NCBI GenBank assembly: GCA_905215225.1
Contig: CAJMPM010000026.1
Span: forward strand, 1 to 11,381
Source of the DNA: an uncultured bacterium
Lineage (GTDB): Bacteria > Actinomycetota > Coriobacteriia > Coriobacteriales > Coriobacteriaceae
Direction of reading: 5' to 3'
Length of the DNA: 11,381 nt
The position numbers and the translations under genes were made by a program. Below are positions 7,193 through 11,381 of this stretch, in pieces (position 1 is the stretch's first letter; each line of letters begins with the position of its first letter). The notes beneath the pieces were generated by a model. That model was not told the origin of the DNA and searched no databases. It was given only the letters and a program-made list of their open reading frames with translations.

Positions 7193-8152
7193 ATGAGCTA
7201 CAAGACCGTTTGTGTTGCCGGCGGCGGCGTGTTGGGAAGCCAGATTGCCTTTCAGGCTGCCTACTGCGGCTTTGATGTGACGATCTGGCTGCGCAGCGAG
7301 GGCAGCATCGGCCGCCACCAGCCCAAGATCGATCATGTGCGCGAGGAGTACATCGCGGCAATCGAGGGCATGGCGGACGGCACGGGCGAGTGGTGCGCCG
7401 GTATAGCCGATAGCGAGCGGCCCTGCGACAAGGCGGCGGCACTCGCCGCCGGCGAGCGGGCTTACTCCACGCTCAAGCTGGAGCTCGATCTTGCCAAGGC
7501 CGTAGCCGACGCCGACCTGGTCATCGAGTCTATGGCCGAGGACACCCAGGCAAAGATCGACTTCTACAAAAAGCTCGCCCCGGTTCTCCCGCAAAAGACC
7601 GTCGTCGTGACGAACTCCTCTACGCTGCTGCCGAGCACCTTTGCCAAGTACACTGGTCGCCCCGAGAAGTACCTGTCGCTGCACTTTGCCAACTCCATCT
7701 GGAAGAACAACATGACCGAGGTCATGGCGCAGGACCAAACCGACAAGCGCTACTTCGACGAGCTCGTCGACTTCGCCAACGACATTCGCATGCTTGCCCT
7801 GCCCGTCAACAAGGAAAAGAACGGCTACCTGCTCAATTCCATGCTGGTGCCATGGCTGCTTTCGGGCCTCGACTTGTATGTCTCGGGCGTGAGCGATCCC
7901 AAGAGCATCGACCTCGCATGGACGCGTGGCACCGGCGCCCCCAAGGGTCCGTTCCGCGTATTCGACACGGTTGGTATCCAGACGGCTTACAACATCGTTA
8001 TGCAGTACCAGAAGGTGCCGGGCCTGGTGAGCCCGTTGCTCAAAAAGATGATGATGCCCTACAACTTTAAGGCCATGGCATCCGTCCTCAAGCAGATGCT
8101 CGACGAAGGCAAGCTGGGCGAAAGCTCGGGCGAGGGCTTCTTCAAGTACTAA
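7193..8152 (+). CDS. 3-hydroxyacyl-CoA dehydrogenase-like NAD-dependent oxidoreductase
   Basis: This 319-residue protein has the two-domain layout of 3-hydroxyacyl-CoA dehydrogenases. The N-terminal Rossmann fold opens with VCVAGGGVLGSQIA (6-19), followed by DLVIESMAED (108-117). NSST (141-144) holds the usual substrate-contacting Ser. LHFAN (163-167) supplies the catalytic His164, MTEVM (174-178) the partner Glu176, and GYLLNSML (211-218) the conserved Asn215. The helical C-terminal domain has FDTVGIQTA (257-265) and ends in GEGFFKY, both typical of the family. Members oxidise (S)-3-hydroxyacyl-CoA to 3-oxoacyl-CoA with NAD, or the reverse. The motif HFAN-SIW replaces the common HFFNP, so the substrate may differ from hydroxybutyryl-CoA. 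The gene stands alone behind a terminator and its own leader. Confidence 0.87.
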   Translation: MSYKTVCVAGGGVLGSQIAFQAAYCGFDVTIWLRSEGSIGRHQPKIDHVREEYIAAIEGMADGTGEWCAGIADSERPCDKAAALAAGERAYSTLKLELDLAKAVADADLVIESMAEDTQAKIDFYKKLAPVLPQKTVVVTNSSTLLPSTFAKYTGRPEKYLSLHFANSIWKNNMTEVMAQDQTDKRYFDELVDFANDIRMLALPVNKEKNGYLLNSMLVPWLLSGLDLYVSGVSDPKSIDLAWTRGTGAPKGPFRVFDTVGIQTAYNIVMQYQKVPGLVSPLLKKMMMPYNFKAMASVLKQMLDEGKLGESSGEGFFKY

Positions 8153-8155
8153 AAA

Positions 8156-8188
8156 ATGATCCCTCGGGGACGGAGGAAAACGGATCAT
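8156..8188 (-). terminator. Hairpin with minus-strand T run, possible terminator or dispersed repeat
   Basis: ATGATCC (8156-8162) pairs with GGATCAT (8182-8188), and CCTC (8162-8165) can pair with GAGG (8173-8176) as an alternative inner stem. On the minus strand the stem is followed by six T (8151-8156 complement); on the plus strand no T run follows. No minus-strand gene ends here, so it may be a dispersed Coriobacterial palindrome rather than a working terminator. Confidence 0.4.
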
Positions 8189-8260
8189 CGCATTACTGCG
8201 TCCCCTGTGCGTCTTGCGGCTAACAGCTCCGGCTGCCGCGAGCCTAAGCTAGCCTTAAGG

Positions 8261-8308
8261 GGCGTTTGTTAAGCTGAGAGTCAAATTGGACAGGGCTGGG
8301 CAAACGCC
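8261..8308. repeat. 8-bp inverted repeat upstream of the lipoprotein fragment
   Basis: GGCGTTTG (8261-8268) and CAAACGCC (8301-8308) are perfect inverted copies 32 nt apart, ending just before the broken lipoprotein gene. It could be a leader hairpin; the spacer is long, so this is weak. Confidence 0.3.
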
Positions 8309-8330
8309 ATGGTATATGAGGGAAACGACG

Positions 8331-8669
8331 GTGGCATTCAAAGACGGTAACGATATGGAATTGAGTGACAAGGACAACAGGCTGCTCTCGCGCCGAGTAG
8401 CTCTTGCGGGTGCGGCGGGCGCGCTGGCGCTTGCCGGGACAGGGCTCATGGGCTGTTCGGTCGGCGGGACCGGCTCGAACGACGCATCTACTGCGAGCAA
8501 CGAGCTCACCGACGAGCAAAAGAAGCTCCACAAGCAGATCGTCGCGACCTACGACGTCGAGAAGCAGGCGGCCATCAAGGAGCGGCTCGATGCCGAGTAC
8601 GCCGCCGGCGGCTACAGACACTATGACCCAATCCGAGGGCACGGAAACGACAGGAGCCCCCGCTCGTGA
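8331..8669 (+). pseudogene. 5' fragment of a Tat-type lipoprotein gene cut by the IS110 element
   Basis: From a GTG at 8331, with GAGGG at 8318-8322 8 nt upstream, the frame encodes a twin-arginine signal (SRRVALAG), a hydrophobic Ala/Leu core and a lipobox LMGC with Cys42. A short linker (SVGGTGSNDAS) and a helical stretch DEQKKLHKQIVATYDVEKQ follow, then KERLDAEYAAGGY. The chromosomal part stops at about 8616-8621; the remaining codons to the TGA at 8667-8669 are read from the IS110 left end. Only about 96 native residues remain and I see no 3' remainder to the right of the insertions. The pattern of signal plus short helical lead-in recalls secreted Coriobacterial redox proteins or the N-terminus of aryl-sulfate sulfotransferases. 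The latter is a recollection-based guess. TTG 8286 and ATG 8316 are other possible starts. Confidence 0.7.
8622..8635. repeat. Left inverted repeat of the IS110-family element
   Basis: TATGACCCAATCCG is the exact reverse complement of the sequence at 10132-10145. Its first six bases, TATGAC, would act as a -10 box if the ends were joined in a circle. Confidence 0.88.
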
Positions 8670-8745
8670 CCGCGGGTCGGGGCTGCGACAATGTTGTTGA
8701 AGTGCCAGAGGCGCAGCCGCGCCGCAACGAGGTTGGGAGGCTCCC

Positions 8746-9867
8746 GTGCCTAGATATTCTACCGCCTTCGGAATGGACGTACACCTCAGGTCCACCACCG
8801 TCTGCGCGCTCGACGCGGAGACGGGCGAGGCCGTGGCGAGGAGGTTCCGCGGCAACCCGTGGGGCGAGGTCGCGGAGTGGATGTCGGGCTTCCCGGGCCC
8901 GTCGCTCGCCGCCTACGAGAGCGGCTACCTCGGCTTCGCCCCGCAAAGGGAGCTCGCCGGGCTCGGCGTCGACTGCGTCGTCGCGGCCGTCTCCAAGGTC
9001 CCGAGGTCGGCGGCAGACCTCTCGTCCAAGAACGACCGCAACGACGCGGCCAGAATGGCCAAGGCGATACTGTCGCACGACGTCACCCCGGTATGGGTGC
9101 CGTCCCCCGAGATCGAGGGGCTCAGGGACCTCGCCGCCGCCCACGACGCCGCGACCGCCAGGCTCGCGGCGGCGAAGCAGCGGCTCCTGGCGTTCCTGGC
9201 CCGCCGCGGCTACGTCTACGGAGGCACGACGCCGGCCGGCAACCCCCGGAAGTACTGGACGTACGGCTTCCTCAGGTGGCTCGACGGCATACGCCCCGCC
9301 GACGACGGCGGCATCCGGGCGCTCGCGGCGCTGAGGAACGAGGTCGAGGCGGCCGACGAGACGAGGGAGGCCGTCCTCGCCGAATACAGGGCCGCCGTCG
9401 CGGCGGGCCCCCTCTCGGCCGAGGTCGAGGCGCTCCAGTCGATCAAGGGGTGCGGGTTCGCGCTCGCCGCCGCCTTCGCGTCCGAGGTCGGCGACTTCTC
9501 GAGGTTCCGCTCCGGCAGGCAGGTGACGGCCTACTTCGGCCTCGCCCCGAAGCAGAGGTCGAGCGCCGACTCCGTGCGACTCGGCGGAATCAGCGGGGCC
9601 GGCAACGCGCTCGTCAGGAGGCTGGCGGTCGAGGGGTCCTGGCGCTACGCCCAGGCCGGGCACCAGCCCAAGCTGATGCCCAAGGGCTCCGGAGTCCCGC
9701 TCGAGATAAGGATGCACGGGAGGAAGGGGTCCGAGCGCCTGCTCCGGCGACGCGAGGAGATGCTCGAGAGGGGCATGCCCCAGGCGAAGGCGAACGCCGC
9801 CACCGCCGCCGAGCTCGTGAGGTGGCTGTGGGCCCTCGGCATGATGTGCCGGGAGGCCGGCGAATAG
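8746..9867 (+). CDS. IS110/IS1111-family transposase (DEDD RuvC-like plus serine domain)
   Basis: The 373-residue protein starts at GTG 8746 with GGGAGG (8735-8740) 5 nt upstream. The N-terminal RuvC-like DEDD domain is complete: D11 (GMDVH), E58 (AYES), D97 and D100 (KNDRNDAARMA). A helical, probably coiled-coil segment covers about 122-215. The C-terminal Tnp_20 domain begins at LQSIKGCGFALAAAFASE (230-247), continues through FRSGRQVTAYFGLAP (254-268) and has RSS at 271-273, where the family's catalytic serine is expected (Ser272 or Ser273). GISGAGNALVRRLA (281-294) follows. This family recombines DNA through a circular intermediate using a guide RNA encoded in the element. All key residues are present and the length is normal to slightly long, so the enzyme looks intact. 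Confidence 0.93.
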   Translation: MPRYSTAFGMDVHLRSTTVCALDAETGEAVARRFRGNPWGEVAEWMSGFPGPSLAAYESGYLGFAPQRELAGLGVDCVVAAVSKVPRSAADLSSKNDRNDAARMAKAILSHDVTPVWVPSPEIEGLRDLAAAHDAATARLAAAKQRLLAFLARRGYVYGGTTPAGNPRKYWTYGFLRWLDGIRPADDGGIRALAALRNEVEAADETREAVLAEYRAAVAAGPLSAEVEALQSIKGCGFALAAAFASEVGDFSRFRSGRQVTAYFGLAPKQRSSADSVRLGGISGAGNALVRRLAVEGSWRYAQAGHQPKLMPKGSGVPLEIRMHGRKGSERLLRRREEMLERGMPQAKANAATAAELVRWLWALGMMCREAGE

Positions 9868-10131
9868 ACATAGCCCCCGTCCCGGCGAGCCGGGCAGCCT
9901 TCGGGGATACCCCCGTTCTCGCTGTGCGCGCGGCGGTCGCCGCATTCGCGTCGACAGACTTGGGGAACCCCCGCCGAAGGAGAGGATTGCGGGCCGCCGG
10001 AGCGGTATCCGCGGATATGAGACTGAGCCGAAGGCGTCGACGACATGCCGGGGGCGGACCGGGACGGGTTCAACGGCAGGCCCCGCCGACCGATTGCAAG
10101 CGGTCGGCGGGGCCATTGTGGCTCTTGACAG
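9868..10131 (+). ncRNA. Candidate guide (bridge/seek) RNA region in the element's right end
   Basis: This stretch between the transposase stop and the right inverted repeat has no gene that I can support but is full of pairing: CCCGGC-ga-GCCGGG (9881-9894), GCGGCG-gt-CGCCGC (9930-9943), the 12-bp palindrome TATCCGCGGATA (10006-10017), GCCTTCGG (9897-9904) with CCGAAGGC (10028-10035), and a perfect 14-bp stem at 10079-10114. Two related GGGG-CCCC(C) motifs occur at 9903-9914 and 9962-9972. In IS1111-type elements the programmable RNA lies in this 3' region. Which loops contact target and donor cannot be decided by eye. Confidence 0.55.
10079..10114. repeat. Perfect 14-bp hairpin in the IS right end
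   Basis: GGCCCCGCCGACCG (10079-10092) pairs with CGGTCGGCGGGGCC (10101-10114) around loop ATTGCAAG. No T run follows on either strand. It could be the 3' boundary of the guide RNA or a transposase-binding structure. Confidence 0.7.
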
Positions 10132-10145
10132 CGGATTGGGTCATA
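10125..10145 (+). promoter_or_regulatory. Outward -35 box and right inverted repeat; half of a circle-junction promoter
   Basis: A consensus TTGACA (10125-10130) is followed by G and the right inverted repeat CGGATTGGGTCATA (10132-10145). No usable -10 lies downstream in the linear form. If the ends join in a circle, TATGAC at the left end (8622-8627) would lie 15 bp from this -35 plus whatever tip bases intervene; two extra bases would give 17 bp. Junction promoters of this sort are known for IS110-family elements. Confidence 0.6.
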
Positions 10146-10190
10146 TGAGCGAGCGCCCGTCATTTGAGCCAAGGTGCCGTGAAAAATCAG

Positions 10191-10213
10191 AACCACCCTT
10201 AAAAAGGGTGGTT
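10191..10213. repeat. End hairpin of the IS200-type element (tnpA 3' side)
   Basis: A 10-bp perfect stem with a 3-nt loop. On the minus strand it is followed 5 nt later by five T, so it may also terminate tnpA transcription. Confidence 0.7.
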
Positions 10214-10230
10214 TGCTCTTAGGGTATAAC

Positions 10231-10321
10231 CCACGGGCCCCGGGCTCGCGTCTAAAGGCGCGGGCCCGGACTTCGTCCAGGCCTAGTGCATCTTGACCCG
10301 TGGCGCGCCGGTCGAACCGGC
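10231..10321 (-). other. Dense cluster of hairpins between tnpA and the element end
   Basis: CCACGGG (10231-10237) pairs with CCCGTGG (10297-10303) and encloses an 11-bp stem with one G-U, CCGGGCTCGCG (10240-10250) with CGCGGGCCCGG (10259-10269). GGAC-ttc-GTCC (10268-10278) lies next to it, and GCCGGT-cga-ACCGGC (10307-10321) follows. The region has no gene that I can support and would form the 3' untranslated part of tnpA mRNA. Confidence 0.55.
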
Positions 10322-10325
10322 AGCA

Positions 10326-10784
10326 TCACCCCCTCTTGAAGGGGTCCTCGTACTCCTTCACGCTCAGCTTGTCCAGCGCGATGTCGTGGGACTCCTGCTC
10401 CCTGATGTACTTGGCGATCGTCGCCTCGTTCAGGCCGACGGTGGACACGTAGTAGCCCTCCGCCCAGAACTTCCTGTTGCCGAACTTGTACTTGAGGTTG
10501 GCGTGCCTGTCGAATATCATCAGCGAGCTCTTCCCCTTCAGGTAGCCCATGACGCTCGCGACGCTGTACTTCGGCGGGATCGCCAGCAGCACGTGCACGT
10601 GGTCGGGCATCAGGTGCCCCTCGATTATCTCGATCCCCTTGTACTCGCACAGCTTCCTGAGGATCTCCCCTATGTCGCTCCTGATTTGGTTGTAGATCAC
10701 TTTGCGCCTATACTTCGGCGTGAACACGATGTGGTACTTGCACATCCACTTCGTGTGGGAAAGGCTGTAGGCCTTCTGGGCCAT
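10326..10784 (-). CDS. tnpA: IS200/IS605-family transposase TnpA (Y1 HUH enzyme)
   Basis: From the ATG at 10784-10782 the protein has 152 residues, the normal size for this family. An open frame continues upstream to 10826, but the conserved part starts at MAQKAYSLSHTKWMCKYHIVFTPKYRRK, so I prefer the shorter form; AAGGGG lies just upstream. The HUH metal-binding motif is HLMPDHVHVLL, with His62 and His64. The catalytic tyrosine is Tyr126 in ATIAKYIREQE, near the C-terminus, with the Gln that completes the site in the same helix. WAEGYYVSTVG is also typical. The enzyme acts as a dimer on single-stranded DNA, cutting next to subterminal hairpins and joining circular single-strand intermediates. 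All key residues are present, so it should be active. Confidence 0.93.
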   Translation of the reverse strand: MAQKAYSLSHTKWMCKYHIVFTPKYRRKVIYNQIRSDIGEILRKLCEYKGIEIIEGHLMPDHVHVLLAIPPKYSVASVMGYLKGKSSLMIFDRHANLKYKFGNRKFWAEGYYVSTVGLNEATIAKYIREQESHDIALDKLSVKEYEDPFKRG

Positions 10785-10810
10785 GGCGACCACCCCTTCG
10801 ACTCGAATTC

Positions 10811-10863
10811 TTGACGGCCTGAACAATCGTCAATATCGGCCGGAGGGGTGGCTTTGTAAAGCC
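10811..10863. repeat. Short inverted repeats upstream of tnpA
   Basis: TTGACG (10811-10816) pairs with CGTCAA (10828-10833), and GGCTTT-gt-AAAGCC lies at 10850-10863. They fall in the leader of tnpA. Leader hairpins that limit translation are known in IS200, so repression of tnpA is possible; this is inference. Confidence 0.4.
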
Positions 10864-10871
10864 GTTTGTCT

Positions 10872-10917
10872 CCACCCGCGTAGCGGGTGGTTTAAAGCTG
10901 GCCGCTGCGCGGCCAGC
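10872..10917. repeat. End hairpins of the IS200-type element (tnpA 5' side)
   Basis: Two perfect hairpins stand in tandem: CCACCCGC-gta-GCGGGTGG (10872-10890) and GCTGGCCGC-tgc-GCGGCCAGC (10897-10917). A small AGACT-aa-AGTCT (10918-10929) follows. The first shares its CCACCC/GGGTGG stem with the hairpin at the far end, which identifies it as a transposase recognition hairpin. Confidence 0.7.
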
Positions 10918-10932
10918 AGACTAAAGTCTTGA

Positions 10933-10967
10933 ATAAAATGCCACCGCAGGCCGTAAGACCTGCGGTG
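10933..10967 (-). terminator. Intrinsic terminator of the ABC transporter gene
   Basis: On the minus strand CACCGCAGG (complement of 10959-10967) pairs with CCTGCGGTG (complement of 10942-10950) around an 8-nt loop, and GCATTTTATTC follows. It lies 38 nt beyond the stop of the leftward ABC gene. Confidence 0.8.
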
Positions 10968-11005
10968 ACTTCGCCTCAATTTAATAGTTGAGTAAATAGC
11001 TGAGC

Positions 11006-11381
11006 CTACCCCTCGATACGGCTCAAGAACTCGCAGGTACGCTGCTCGCGTGGATGGTCGATGACCTGCTCGGCAGGGCCCTCCTCGACAATACGGCCGC
11101 CGTCCATAAAGACCACGCGGTCGGCAACATCGCGCGCAAACTGCATCGCGTGGGTCACGATCACCATCGTCATATTCTGCGCCGCCAGGTCCTTAATGAC
11201 ACGCAGCACCTCGGCCGTCAGCTCGGGATCGAGCGCCGAGGTCGGCTCGTCAAAGAATAAGATTTCCGGATCGAGCGCCAGGGCGCGGGCAATACTCACG
11301 CGCTGCTGCTGCCCGCCCGAAAGCTCACGCGGCGCCTTGTTCTCGTTGCCCGTCAGCCCCATTTGTGCAATCAGCTCGTGC
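11006..11381 (-). CDS. Polar amino-acid ABC transporter ATP-binding protein, C-terminal half
   Basis: The gene runs leftwards into the window and stops at TAG 11008-11006; 124 complete codons are visible, roughly half of a usual 240-250 residue protein. It shows the ABC signature LSGGQQQR (LSGGQ at 11309-11323), Walker B ILFFDEPTSALDPEL (ILFFDEP at 11243-11263) and the switch histidine in VTHAMQFARDVADRV (His codon 11150-11152). The tail VVFMDGGRIVEEGPAEQVIDHP is characteristic of the GlnQ/ArtP/HisP branch, which powers uptake of amino acids such as glutamine, arginine or histidine together with a membrane permease and a binding protein. Those partners and the Walker A motif would lie beyond the right edge. 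It would act on the inner face of the membrane. The exact substrate cannot be told from this half. Confidence 0.92.
   Translation of the reverse strand, partial: HELIAQMGLTGNENKAPRELSGGQQQRVSIARALALDPEILFFDEPTSALDPELTAEVLRVIKDLAAQNMTMVIVTHAMQFARDVADRVVFMDGGRIVEEGPAEQVIDHPREQRTCEFLSRIEG

Larger units (their letters stand above)
8622..10145 (+). mobile_element. IS110-family (IS1111-like) insertion sequence
   Basis: The element is bounded at least by perfect inverted repeats at 8622-8635 and 10132-10145; in IS1111-type members these lie slightly inside the true tips, so the exact ends may be a few bases further out. Contents in order are a 110-nt left end, the transposase (8746-9867), and a 264-nt structured non-coding right end. 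The long right end and the presence of inverted repeats fit the IS1111 subgroup rather than classical IS110. It uses AGG for arginine far more often than the neighbouring chromosomal genes, suggesting recent arrival from another host. No target duplication is seen, as expected for this family. Confidence 0.88.
10185..10935 (-). mobile_element. IS200/IS605-family element carrying only tnpA
   Basis: The bounds are approximate. A minus-strand Y1 transposase lies between two hairpins with the same stem: AACCACCCTT-aaa-AAGGGTGGTT (10191-10213) and CCACCCGC-gta-GCGGGTGG (10872-10890). Each is followed by TTT on the plus strand. Matching subterminal hairpins read on one strand are the recognition sites of single-strand IS200/IS605 transposition. 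No tnpB is present. The left side lies about 40 nt from the IS110 element and the right side abuts the terminator of the ABC transporter gene. Confidence 0.75.

Noticed and set aside
10079..10114. Rho-independent terminator of the IS110 transposase
   Set aside because: The stem is perfect but no T run follows; it is better treated as part of the structured right end.
8575..10116. Long open frames opposite or overlapping the IS110 transposase (513 codons minus, 429 codons plus)
   Set aside because: They are R/G/P-rich shadow frames of a very GC-rich gene; the 373-residue frame has all the transposase motifs.
10145..10222. A 25-residue frame starting at the right edge of the IS110 element (MSERPSFEPRCREK...)
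   Set aside because: It reads through the IS200 end hairpin, starts within the inverted repeat and has no ribosome binding site. It could be a trace of a lost gene but I cannot support it.
1..11381. CRISPR array, tRNA or rRNA genes
   Set aside because: No regularly spaced direct repeats and no tRNA-like or rRNA-like sequence were seen on either strand.

Overview
The window looks like the chromosome of a high-GC gut actinobacterium of the class Coriobacteriia. Collinsella is my best guess, from codon use, protein flavour and the style of the intergenic palindromes; no rRNA or other marker is present to prove it. It holds a metabolic block on the left, a mobile-element block on the right, and parts of two genes that run off the edges.

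Nucleotides 1-1061 carry a minus-strand gene of unknown function that runs off the left edge and appears frameshifted near 280-290. A palindrome-rich intergenic region (1062-1267) separates it from a divergent, plus-strand pair: a TetR-family regulator (1268-1978) followed 11 nt later by a giant 1595-residue acyl-CoA dehydratase activase-type protein (1990-6777). That protein has two ASKHA/BadF-type ATPase modules in tandem, a cysteine cluster and HgdB-like domains in one chain. A strong terminator follows (6806-6842).

The 350-nt gap after the terminator contains a nested palindrome with perfect 17-bp outer arms (6898-7022). Next is a 3-hydroxyacyl-CoA dehydrogenase-like gene (7193-8152). Together with the giant protein it suggests CoA-thioester or anaerobic redox metabolism, but the two genes are separated by a terminator and need not share a pathway.

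From about 8331 the chromosome is broken up. A Tat-type lipoprotein gene is cut off after roughly 96 codons by an IS110-family element of the IS1111-like type. It has perfect 14-bp inverted repeats at 8622-8635 and 10132-10145, a 373-residue DEDD/serine transposase, and a 264-nt structured non-coding right end that is a candidate guide (bridge/seek) RNA. Directly beside it lies an IS200/IS605-type element with a minus-strand Y1 transposase TnpA and end hairpins that share the same stem. A minus-strand terminator and the C-terminal half of a polar amino-acid ABC transporter ATPase (11006 to the right edge) complete the window.

The most interesting signals are the IS1111-like non-coding right end with a -35 box positioned to make a circle-junction promoter, the nested palindrome at 6898-7022, the single-chain double activase, and the structured 3' region of the IS200 element. 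I found no tRNA, rRNA or CRISPR array.
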